Below the pieces are notes generated by a model, which saw only the letters and a program-made list of their open reading frames with translations, did no database searches and had not been told where the DNA came from. This document shows, in pieces, positions 56,993 to 64,000 of a DNA stretch of 64,000 bases. The first letter of the stretch is position 1; each line of letters opens with the position of its first letter. Origin of the DNA: Fluviicola sp. Lineage in GTDB: Bacteria; Bacteroidota; Bacteroidia; Flavobacteriales_D; Crocinitomicaceae. Location of the stretch: contig NVXU02000016.1 of the NCBI GenBank assembly GCA_002734065.2, positions 25,999 to 89,998 on the forward strand. The letters are read 5' to 3'. The position numbers and the translations under genes were made by a program.

Positions 56993-57559
56993 ATGTTTGA
57001 AGAAAAGTTTAAAATAGCGGTAAAAAACATGGTTTGTGATCGATGTATTTCGGTTATCAAATCACAGTTAAAGGATAACAATCTTAATTTTTTTGACGTT
57101 GAATTAGGTCACATTTCATTTAATGAAAAACTATCTGATGTTGAAAATGATAAACTATCTGACATTCTTAAGAATGAAGGTTTTGAAATTATTCAAACGG
57201 CTGAGGACAAAATTGTCAATCAAATAAAAACACTCGTCATTCAAAACATCCATAGTGAAACCTTAGACGGACAAAAATTTTCTGATTATTTGGCAACAAA
57301 TATTGGTGTTGACTATACGAAACTAAGTAAACTCTTTTCTGCACACGAGAACAGAACAATTGAAAACTACTCTATTTTTCAAAAAATTGAACGTGCAAAA
57401 GAGCTACTTTCATACAATGAGCTAACAATAAGTCAAATTTCTTATGAACTCAACTACAGTAGTCCACAACATTTATCAAGACAATTTAAAAAAGTAACAG
57501 GCATAACGCCAACAAAATTTAAAGAAGGCGGGCATCGGGAGAAATTAGATACAATTTAA
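56993..57559 (+). CDS. AraC-family regulator with HMA-like N-terminus
   Basis: A 188-residue transcription factor. Residues 1-70 resemble a degenerate HMA metal-binding fold (FKIAVKNMVCDRCISVIKSQL, with CDRC as CxxC). Residues about 85-180 form an AraC double helix-turn-helix (KIERAKELLSYNELTISQISYELN; SSPQHLSRQFKKVTGITPTKF; landmarks only). It lacks the usual cupin sensor. The natural inference is that Cu+ binding at CxxC controls DNA binding and hence the cluster. It starts 2 bases after the protease gene. Confidence 0.88.
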   Translation: MFEEKFKIAVKNMVCDRCISVIKSQLKDNNLNFFDVELGHISFNEKLSDVENDKLSDILKNEGFEIIQTAEDKIVNQIKTLVIQNIHSETLDGQKFSDYLATNIGVDYTKLSKLFSAHENRTIENYSIFQKIERAKELLSYNELTISQISYELNYSSPQHLSRQFKKVTGITPTKFKEGGHREKLDTI

Positions 57560-57628
57560 CCATAAAAATACACAAGCAATCGGCTGGATTGATAGAACTT
57601 TATAGTACAAATTTAAAACTCGCGCAAG

Positions 57629-57898
57629 ATGAAAAAGTTAAATTCAAAAGCAGTTGGGCTCACATTGGGAGTAATGGGATCCATTTTTTACATTGGTTGT
57701 TTCTTGTTAATGTCAATCCTTGGGAAAGAAGCATTGATCCAATCAGGAAATTTATTAGTTCACGGAATAGATTTTAGCACAAGCATTCGGATGGACATTT
57801 CCATCGGAGAAACCTTATTAGGAATTGTAGCCTCGTTTTTTGTTTGGGGAACATTCGGTGCTCTCTTTGCATTCATCTACAATAAATTTAATAAATAG
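57629..57898 (+). CDS. DUF5676 family membrane protein
   Basis: An 89-residue protein with two hydrophobic helices (SIFYIGCFLLMSIL and LLGIVASFFVWGTFGALFAFIY), matching DUF5676. The family is often found beside copper and silver resistance genes in Bacteroidota; function unknown. A competing +2 frame at 57589 is a shadow. Confidence 0.82.
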   Translation: MKKLNSKAVGLTLGVMGSIFYIGCFLLMSILGKEALIQSGNLLVHGIDFSTSIRMDISIGETLLGIVASFFVWGTFGALFAFIYNKFNK

Positions 57899-57903
57899 TC
57901 TTT

Positions 57904-59199
57904 ATGAAAAGAAGAGAATTCCTCGCTACTGGAGCTGTTTCAACAGCAGGTATGTTACTCTTTCCGGGTAACTTACTTGCAAAAGAAGCAAAACTGGAGA
58001 ATATGCAACGAAATGCAAAACCACTGCCGTTCAAAATGAATGGAGAATGGAAAGAATTTGAATTGTACATAGATATTCATATCCATGAGCCAGCACCTGG
58101 ATTTAAATACCATACTTTGGCATTTAACGACAGTATTCCCGGACCTGAAATCCGAGTAAATGCGGGAGATAAAGTAAGAGTGCGTTTTATTAACAAAACA
58201 GACTTAAACCATACTATTCATTGGCATGGAATGCATGTTCCGTGGAGAATGGATGGGGTGCCTTTTGTTACACAACTTCCTGTGATGCCAAACAATGAAT
58301 TCATTTATGAATTTACGGCAGAACCTGAGGGAACCCATTTTTATCACTGTCATTGGGGTACCCTTATGCACATGCAAGCAGGAATGTTTGGAAGTTTAAT
58401 CGTTGAAAATCCGGATGACCCAATTAAGGAAAGATTTCCTTATGAAAGAGAGTACACGCTCGTATATTCTGCTCATGACACCAATTATGTTCGTGATGAA
58501 ATGAACGGTATGCTTGAGAGAATGAAAGAACGAAGCTTTTTAATGAAAGAAGGACGATTTAAACCAGAACAATGGTCCGTTTTTGATACAAAAGATCAGT
58601 TAATGGAAAGTTTAGCTGGTGGTTACAAACCCCCTTACCTAAACAGCAGAAGATCCAATGCAGACTTGCCCGTAGCCAATTGGTTTACTGTAAATGGCAA
58701 ATCCTACCCTTCTACTCCCTACCTTTTTATTAAGGAGAATGAGAATATTCGCATCCGATTAATCAATGCAGGGGCGGAAACACACAACTTGCATCTGCAC
58801 GGCCATGATTTTTGGATGGTTGCAGACGATGGTATTCCCCTCGAACATCCTTGGAAACGAAACACAGTACCACTGGCTCCAGGGAAGACCTATGATATCA
58901 TTGTAGAAGGAACCAATAGAGGAATCTGGACTTTTCACGATCATGACGTCAGAAAAGTAACCAACAATGGACTTTACCCTGGTGGGAACCTGCTCGCATT
59001 GGTTTATGAAGATTTACCAGAAGAAGAATTGATTATTACCAAATTCTCCGGAAATCCAATGCTTAATCCAAACGCTGGAAAAGGTGGAATGAAAGACATG
59101 GATAACATGGGTGACATGAAAATGGACGACAAAAAAGGCGACATGAAAAACATGCTATTCGGTGATGATAAATTACCGAAAATTGCATTGGACGAATAA
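57904..59199 (+). CDS. Tat-exported two-domain multicopper oxidase
   Basis: Probable periplasmic cuprous oxidase. A Tat-type signal (KRREFLATGA) begins it. Four HxH motifs form the T2/T3 cluster: HWH 106-108, HCH 148-150, HLH 297-299 and HDH 345-347. A T1-like set (Cys149, His156, Met161) lies in domain 1. The C-terminal site HDHDVRKVTNNG lacks the usual Cys, so domain 2 seems to have no T1 copper. This arrangement resembles two-domain (type C) oxidases rather than three-domain CueO or CopA. A Met/Asp tail (DMDNMGDMKMDD) probably binds copper. Confidence 0.88.
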   Translation: MKRREFLATGAVSTAGMLLFPGNLLAKEAKLENMQRNAKPLPFKMNGEWKEFELYIDIHIHEPAPGFKYHTLAFNDSIPGPEIRVNAGDKVRVRFINKTDLNHTIHWHGMHVPWRMDGVPFVTQLPVMPNNEFIYEFTAEPEGTHFYHCHWGTLMHMQAGMFGSLIVENPDDPIKERFPYEREYTLVYSAHDTNYVRDEMNGMLERMKERSFLMKEGRFKPEQWSVFDTKDQLMESLAGGYKPPYLNSRRSNADLPVANWFTVNGKSYPSTPYLFIKENENIRIRLINAGAETHNLHLHGHDFWMVADDGIPLEHPWKRNTVPLAPGKTYDIIVEGTNRGIWTFHDHDVRKVTNNGLYPGGNLLALVYEDLPEEELIITKFSGNPMLNPNAGKGGMKDMDNMGDMKMDDKKGDMKNMLFGDDKLPKIALDE

Positions 59200-59222
59200 T
59201 TTACAACAAAAGACACATTCAA

Positions 59223-60380
59223 ATGAAAAATAGATTATTCATATTATTTATAAGTGCAAATTTGATATCAAACGCACAAATAACACCCGAATTTGAAATT
59301 GGTGCGAAAGGTGTATTCTCTGGAAATTTTTATAACAATTCAGATGAATCAAGCGCTATCGCCGACTTTTCAGATACACAGCTGCTACTAAGTTTAAGAC
59401 AAAAATTGTACAACGATTGGAGAGCACAGTTTGTTTTAGGACTACAATTTCCAGATGCAAATTCTAACCTCGGACAAGTATTCTACAACAATATTTTCAT
59501 GCTTTTAGAAGATGAGAAGAACATTTTTAAAGTTGGTAGAACGCTCGCACAAACAGTACTCAATCAGTTTCCAACACTTCGGGATGATGATGCTCAGCGT
59601 TTTGTATATTCGCTCAACCCTTTTTCTGATGGTATAAATACAGAAAGAGATCAATATGCCAACGTCCTAGAGTATGCTAGAGTTATCAAGAAAAAATTGA
59701 CCATTTCCATTCATGCAGAAAACTTTTTCGACAGTTACAACCCCAATGATTTTAGGTTGAATTCTCTCGGCATGTCTATTGTGTACCGAATTCCGGAAAG
59801 TCAACGATGGAACAGAAACATTTTGCAAGAAATTGGACTGAGTTATAACAATTTCTTCACTAAAAGACCAAATTACTCAAACGATTTTGAAGCATCTACC
59901 AAAAATTTAATCTTCTCAACAACGATTAATTTAAAACCTCATCCAATTAATTTTATTGACTTCAAATTTCAAGCAATCCAGAATTTTGGGTGGGAAGAAA
60001 TTAAATTCTTGAGTACTTATTCTGACTATACCAGAACGGAATCAACTTCCTTTTTTGCGATGCTTAGATACACGAAAAGAAAAAATGAAAGGCCTCACTA
60101 TCAAATTTCATTAGGCGCCGGCTATAAAACGATGCCTAATTTAGATGTCAATTCTGATCAGCTCATGATTATCGCTAACGCATTTTACCGCATCGGACAA
60201 AATTTTGATGTCGGATTACAATATCGTTACATGATCAATAATGGTTATACACGGATCTTCTTTGGAGATTATGAGCACAGAGCACAAATAGCTCTTGTCT
60301 ATTCTTTCTCGCAAATTTTTAACAAGCAATTTGGAGATAGAAACGACATTTTAAATTTAGAACACAATTACATACGTTAA
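59223..60380 (+). CDS. Outer membrane beta-barrel protein in the copper cluster
   Basis: A 385-residue protein with a signal peptide (ANLISNAQ) and a body of alternating aromatic strands with short turns (FSDTQLLLSLRQKLYNDW; AQFVLGLQF; HRAQIALVYSFSQIF). It looks like a 14- to 18-strand outer membrane barrel. I do not recognise the family. It sits between the multicopper oxidase and the copper P-ATPase (gaps of 23 and 15 bases), so it may act as a metal-linked porin. Confidence 0.7.
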   Translation: MKNRLFILFISANLISNAQITPEFEIGAKGVFSGNFYNNSDESSAIADFSDTQLLLSLRQKLYNDWRAQFVLGLQFPDANSNLGQVFYNNIFMLLEDEKNIFKVGRTLAQTVLNQFPTLRDDDAQRFVYSLNPFSDGINTERDQYANVLEYARVIKKKLTISIHAENFFDSYNPNDFRLNSLGMSIVYRIPESQRWNRNILQEIGLSYNNFFTKRPNYSNDFEASTKNLIFSTTINLKPHPINFIDFKFQAIQNFGWEEIKFLSTYSDYTRTESTSFFAMLRYTKRKNERPHYQISLGAGYKTMPNLDVNSDQLMIIANAFYRIGQNFDVGLQYRYMINNGYTRIFFGDYEHRAQIALVYSFSQIFNKQFGDRNDILNLEHNYIR

Positions 60381-60395
60381 TTAAAACACATCATT

Positions 60396-63086
60396 ATGAT
60401 GAAACATACTTATAAAATTACTGGAATGACTTGCACAGGTTGCAAGACAAATGTAGAAGATGCACTTTCCAATTTACAAGAAGTAACTAGTGTAACGGCA
60501 AACCTAAAAGATGAATCTGTTGAGGTTGAAATGTCCTCACATGTGCCTTTAGAAAAATTGCAAGAAGCAATAATGAAAGCAGGGCTGCACTATACCATTG
60601 AAATGCCAAGCCAAGAAAAAAAAGATGCGTCTTGTTGCAGTACTGATGAAAAAAATCCTGTTGCACCGCAATATACCTGTCCAATGCATCCTGAAGTTCT
60701 TCAAGATGAACCCGGTTCTTGTCCTAAATGCGGTATGGATCTAGTTGTCATAGAGTCTTCTCAGAAAGAAGAAAAATCATCTTGTTGCAGTTCAGGAGAC
60801 GATCATAAACATTCTCATGAGGACAAGAGCTCTAAGCACCCAACAAAAGTTGACGGCAACGGTGTTTTCTATTGTCCAATGCACTGCGAAGGAGAAAAAA
60901 CATACGATCAACCTGGAAGTTGCCCCGTTTGCGGAATGGATTTAGTTGAACAACCAAAACTGGAAGTTGCTACGCAATTCACCTGCCCAATGCATCCAGA
61001 AATTGTTAAAGACGAGCCTGGAAGTTGCCCAATCTGTGGAATGGATTTGGTGCCAATGGAACCCACTGAAAGTGAGGAGGACAAAACTTACCAGAAATTA
61101 TTAAAGAAATTCAAACTGTCAATTCTTTTTTCAGTACCCATTTTAATTATAGCAATGGGAGAATTGATACCAGGAAACCCATTGGTGAAACTCTTTGAAC
61201 AGCATACATGGAATTGGGTACAGTTAATTCTTTCTCTACCAGTTGTATTTTATACATGCTGGATGTTTTATGAGCGCGCATGGACATCTATAAAGACGAT
61301 GAACCTGAATATGTTCACCTTGATTGGAATAGGAACAGGAATCGCATGGCTTTTCAGTCTTGTCGCGATGTTTTTTCCAGATATTTTTCCAGATCAATTT
61401 AAAACAGAATCAGGAACTGTTTTTGTCTATTTCGAAGCAACAACTGTTATCTTAACTTTAGTCTTGCTAGGCCAGTTATTGGAGGCGAGAGCGCACAGCC
61501 AAACAAGTGGTGCAATTAAAGAATTGTTGAAATTAGCACCGACCGAGGCAACATTGGTAACACCGGAAGGCGACAAAGTCATTTCTATACATAAAATTAA
61601 ATTGGGCGACTTACTACGTGTGAAACCTGGAGATAAAATTCCTGTCGATGGTAAAGTCACTGAAGGTCATAGTAGTGTTGATGAAAGTATGATTACTGGA
61701 GAACCAATTCCTGTTAGTAAAAATATTAATGACAATGTAAGCTCAGGAACAATCAACGGTACGAAATCTTTCGTGATGAGTGCAGAAAAAGTAGGTTCTG
61801 ACACTTTATTGTCACAAATTATTCAGATGGTCAACAGTGCCAGTCGTTCACGTGCACCTATCCAAAAATTAGCTGATAAAATTTCTAAATATTTTGTCCC
61901 TATTGTCATATCAGTATCCATTATCACGTTTTTCGCTTGGTACTTGTTGGGTCCTGAAGAAGATGCAATGGTTTTTGGTTTTGCTAACGCTATTGCCGTG
62001 TTAATTATCGCTTGTCCATGTGCTTTAGGTCTTGCGACACCGATGTCAGTGATGGTAGGAGTTGGAAAAGGGGCGCAAAATGGTGTTCTCATTAAGAATG
62101 CCGAAGCATTGGAGAATTTGAACAAAGTAGATGTTCTAATTACCGACAAAACAGGAACAATCACTGAAGGAAAACCATCTGTTGAGAAGGTTGTGAATTC
62201 TTCTGGAGAATACGATGAAAAACTCTTGCTATACATAGCATCCTTGAACAAGAAAAGCGAGCATCCATTGGCAGAAGCAATTGTGAAGTTGAGTAAAGAA
62301 AAGAACATTACTTTGCAAGATTCTACAAACTTTGAAGCTGTAATGGGCAAAGGAGTAATTGGAACCGTTGATGGAGCAACAATTGCTATTGGCAACAAAA
62401 AACTCATGGAGCAAGTAAATGCAAAACTTGCAGATGATTTGGATGCAAAGGTTATTGCAGAACAAGAGCATGGAAAAACGGTCTCTTACATTTCTGTGAA
62501 TGGAAATGTGGATGGTTACGTTGCCATTACAGATGCAATTAAGAAAACAAGTAAGGAAGCCATCGCAGAATTGCAAAGAATGGGCATCGAAGTAATCATG
62601 TTGACGGGCGACAATAAAAGAACGGCAAAGTCGGTTGCTGAAGAATTGAACCTGTCCGATTTTCAAGCAGAATGTTTGCCCGAAGATAAATTGAATGTCA
62701 TTAAAAAACTGCAAGCAGAAGGAAAAGTCGTAGCAATGGCCGGTGACGGAATCAATGATGCTCCTGCACTTGCGCAATCAGATATTGGAATTGCAATGGG
62801 TACAGGAACCGACGTTGCCATTGAAAGTAGTGAGGTAACTCTGGTTAAAGGAGATTTATTAGGTATTGTTAAAGCTATACATCTTGGAAAAGCCGTTATG
62901 GGCAATATAAAGCAGAATTTATTCTTTGCATTCGTGTACAACGTACTCGGAGTGCCGATTGCAGCGGGTCTATTGTTTCCTGTGTTTGGTTGGTTACTTT
63001 CTCCAATGATTGCAGCAGCAGCAATGAGTTTTAGTTCTTTCTCCGTTATTGTTAACTCATTACGACTTAGAAATCTAAAATTATGA
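60396..63086 (+). CDS. Copper-translocating P-type ATPase with one HMA and three HMBD modules
   Basis: An 896-residue P1B-ATPase that pumps copper out of the cytoplasm. N-terminal HMA with GMTCTGC (about 10-16). Three HMBDs follow at about 93-115, 158-180 and 195-215: [20 protein letters not shown], the variant [20 protein letters not shown], and [20 protein letters not shown]. The CPC transport site [14 protein letters not shown] (about 540), phosphorylation Asp584 in [13 protein letters not shown] and [11 protein letters not shown] (about 783) define a Cu+ (CopA-type) pump. The N-terminus is unusually long. Confidence 0.95.
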   Translation: MMKHTYKITGMTCTGCKTNVEDALSNLQEVTSVTANLKDESVEVEMSSHVPLEKLQEAIMKAGLHYTIEMPSQEKKDASCCSTDEKNPVAPQYTCPMHPEVLQDEPGSCPKCGMDLVVIESSQKEEKSSCCSSGDDHKHSHEDKSSKHPTKVDGNGVFYCPMHCEGEKTYDQPGSCPVCGMDLVEQPKLEVATQFTCPMHPEIVKDEPGSCPICGMDLVPMEPTESEEDKTYQKLLKKFKLSILFSVPILIIAMGELIPGNPLVKLFEQHTWNWVQLILSLPVVFYTCWMFYERAWTSIKTMNLNMFTLIGIGTGIAWLFSLVAMFFPDIFPDQFKTESGTVFVYFEATTVILTLVLLGQLLEARAHSQTSGAIKELLKLAPTEATLVTPEGDKVISIHKIKLGDLLRVKPGDKIPVDGKVTEGHSSVDESMITGEPIPVSKNINDNVSSGTINGTKSFVMSAEKVGSDTLLSQIIQMVNSASRSRAPIQKLADKISKYFVPIVISVSIITFFAWYLLGPEEDAMVFGFANAIAVLIIACPCALGLATPMSVMVGVGKGAQNGVLIKNAEALENLNKVDVLITDKTGTITEGKPSVEKVVNSSGEYDEKLLLYIASLNKKSEHPLAEAIVKLSKEKNITLQDSTNFEAVMGKGVIGTVDGATIAIGNKKLMEQVNAKLADDLDAKVIAEQEHGKTVSYISVNGNVDGYVAITDAIKKTSKEAIAELQRMGIEVIMLTGDNKRTAKSVAEELNLSDFQAECLPEDKLNVIKKLQAEGKVVAMAGDGINDAPALAQSDIGIAMGTGTDVAIESSEVTLVKGDLLGIVKAIHLGKAVMGNIKQNLFFAFVYNVLGVPIAAGLLFPVFGWLLSPMIAAAAMSFSSFSVIVNSLRLRNLKL

Positions 63087-63790
63087 CAAGCATAAAAAAC
63101 GCGCAGAGAATAAGAAAGACACACCGTTATTTAGGACTTTTTCTTGGAATTCAGTTTCTTTTCTGGACGATTAGTGGACTATACTTCAGCTGGACAGATA
63201 TTGACGAAATTCACGGAGACCACTTTAAGAATGAAGAATATTCTCCGCCCGTTTTTTCTGGCTTAATTGGAATGAATGAGTTGACGCCCAAAACCTCGGT
63301 CTCAACCATCCAGCTTCGGAGCATTAACGAGCAACCTTTCTATTTGATTAATGGAGAAAAGTTGTACGATGCAATTTCAGGTAAATTGAAAAACGATATT
63401 TCTGAAGAAGAAGCACTTTCCATCGCAAAAGAGAGAATGAAGGCCAGCATGGAGGTAAAATCTATCGAGTTAATCACAGAAACTGATAAACACCACGAAT
63501 TTCGTGGAGGACCACTCCCCTCCTATGTTATTTCATACAAAGGAGATGATGAGGTCAAAGCCTATGTCGCAAAATCAAGCGCATCCTTTATCACTGTTCG
63601 GCACAAAGCTTGGCGATGGTTTGATTTTCTGTGGATGACCCACACAATGGACTACGAAGGACGTGACAACATGAACAATTGGTTGCTCCGAGCATTTTCT
63701 ATTCTTGGTTTGATTACGGTTCTTAGTGGTTTCGTACTTTGGTTTACGTCTTCTGGCACGGTGAGGAGAATTAAAGGAGGGAGACGTTGA
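63083..63790 (+). CDS. PepSY domain membrane protein
   Basis: A 235-residue protein with one N-terminal membrane helix ([20 protein letters not shown]), a PepSY-type periplasmic domain (about 85-160; [14 protein letters not shown]) and a C-terminal helix ([20 protein letters not shown]). Related proteins reduce iron or help in envelope redox chains, but no heme ligand set is conclusive here. Overlaps the P-ATPase gene by 4 bases and closes the copper operon. Confidence 0.85.
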   Translation: MTSIKNAQRIRKTHRYLGLFLGIQFLFWTISGLYFSWTDIDEIHGDHFKNEEYSPPVFSGLIGMNELTPKTSVSTIQLRSINEQPFYLINGEKLYDAISGKLKNDISEEEALSIAKERMKASMEVKSIELITETDKHHEFRGGPLPSYVISYKGDDEVKAYVAKSSASFITVRHKAWRWFDFLWMTHTMDYEGRDNMNNWLLRAFSILGLITVLSGFVLWFTSSGTVRRIKGGRR

Positions 63791-63800
63791 TTCCTGTTAG

Positions 63801-63871
63801 AGTGATGAGTGTGGAGTGCGGAGTGATGAACTGCCAAACAAATTACACTCCACACTCATCACTCCGCACTC
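63801..63871. repeat. Inverted array of GAGTGYGGAGTGATGA words
   Basis: AGTGATGAGTGTGGAGTG (63801-63818) is exactly inverted at 63846-63863, and GAGTGCGGAGTG (63814-63825) is exactly inverted at 63860-63871. The two pairs are in different order on the two arms. It lies between the PepSY gene and an IS3-type element. Confidence 0.75.
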
Positions 63872-63881
63872 TGTCACGTCC

Positions 63882-64000
63882 TGATAAAAAGTAGACACAA
63901 AACAATGTGTTATGAATAAAGTAAAAACAATTCGTTATAGCGAAGCCTTTAAATTAGAAGTCGTAAAAGATTATGAAGAAAGCCAACTGACTCGATCAGA
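63882..64000 (+). mobile_element. IS3-family insertion sequence, left end (truncated by window)
   Basis: Sequence after the repeat array begins TGATAAAAAGTAGACAC, a plausible IS terminal inverted repeat start, 30 bases before a transposase-like ORF. The right end is outside the window, so the boundaries and target duplication cannot be checked. Confidence 0.55.
63912..64000 (+). CDS. IS3-type transposase OrfA, N-terminal fragment (cut by window)
   Basis: The first 29 codons (MNKVKTIRYSEAFKLEVVKD..) match the helix-turn-helix start of IS3/IS911 OrfA transposases, which bind the element's ends. The frame is open to the window edge. Start is the ATG at 63912. Confidence 0.65.
   Translation, partial: MNKVKTIRYSEAFKLEVVKDYEESQLTRS

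Noticed and set aside
57589..57777. 62-codon ORF overlapping DUF5676 in another frame
   Set aside because: The 57629 frame encodes a recognised two-helix family; this frame has no features.
61823..62407. Long minus-strand ORFs inside the P-type ATPase gene (also 62229-62777)
   Set aside because: They are shadows of a clearly conserved plus-strand gene with intact motifs.

Overview
The window is a 64 kb piece of a low-GC Bacteroidota chromosome, most likely order Flavobacteriales. The phylum call rests on type IX secretion (T9SS) cargo with C-terminal sorting domains, a PorQ homologue, a ribosomal THX protein, a SusC-like/CarboxypepD_reg TonB receptor, many N-terminal signal peptides and lipoboxes, near absence of Shine-Dalgarno sites, and repeated TAnnTTTG-type -7 promoter boxes. 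The placement below order level is a guess.

The left two thirds (1-44.3 kb) is mostly housekeeping. It holds recQ (5' cut off by the window edge), an XRE/S24 repressor with a candidate operator cluster, a YihY-type membrane protein, a MATE exporter, fmt, HU, trmH and a THX ribosomal protein with a long histone H1-like tail. A serine pathway operon follows (serC, serA, DUF1015, YggS, DUF1684), then uvrA and a calcium/sodium antiporter. Next come pnp, rpsO, accD and fbaA on the minus strand, then sucC, acn, a phosphodiesterase, porQ, cmk, a PagL-like deacylase, mazG, a TonB receptor, an M61 peptidase and an ABC-F ATPase.

From 44.4 to 63.8 kb lies one nearly uninterrupted plus-strand cluster for copper (possibly also silver) handling. 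It contains a HYC_CC_PP protein, a CusA/CzcA RND pump, its TolC-like outer membrane factor and its adaptor, and several small periplasmic or lipoprotein metal binders (HMBD, HMA and DUF3347 types). It also contains a c-type-heme-like protein, a secreted M43 protease with a T9SS tail, an AraC regulator whose N-terminus looks like a metal-binding HMA domain, DUF5676, a Tat-exported two-domain multicopper oxidase, an outer membrane protein, a CopA-type P-ATPase with one HMA and three HMBD modules, and a PepSY protein. Gene spacing is tight and several ORFs overlap, so the genes are probably co-transcribed. The proposed logic is export from the cytoplasm by the P-ATPase, periplasmic buffering and oxidation, and trans-envelope export by the Cus-like pump. 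The window ends in the first codons of an IS3-type transposase.

The most unusual signal is not a gene. Many intergenic gaps hold inverted-repeat arrays built from short words. The clearest family is made of short cassettes delimited by TTAGAC/GTCTAA, present at three loci (3.7-4.0, 17.2-17.6 and 23.2-23.4 kb). Two of these have long inverted arms around a related core, with the cassettes in shuffled order. Different word families with the same two-arm layout occur at 18.6, 38.2, 42.6 and 63.8 kb. Other repeats include a perfect 40-bp palindrome, a 159-bp direct duplication next to a toxin/immunity-like remnant, a C/G-rich inverted repeat cutting a TPR pseudogene, and a second copy of the uvrA 3' end flanking a one-gene insertion. 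No tRNA, rRNA or CRISPR array was recognised.
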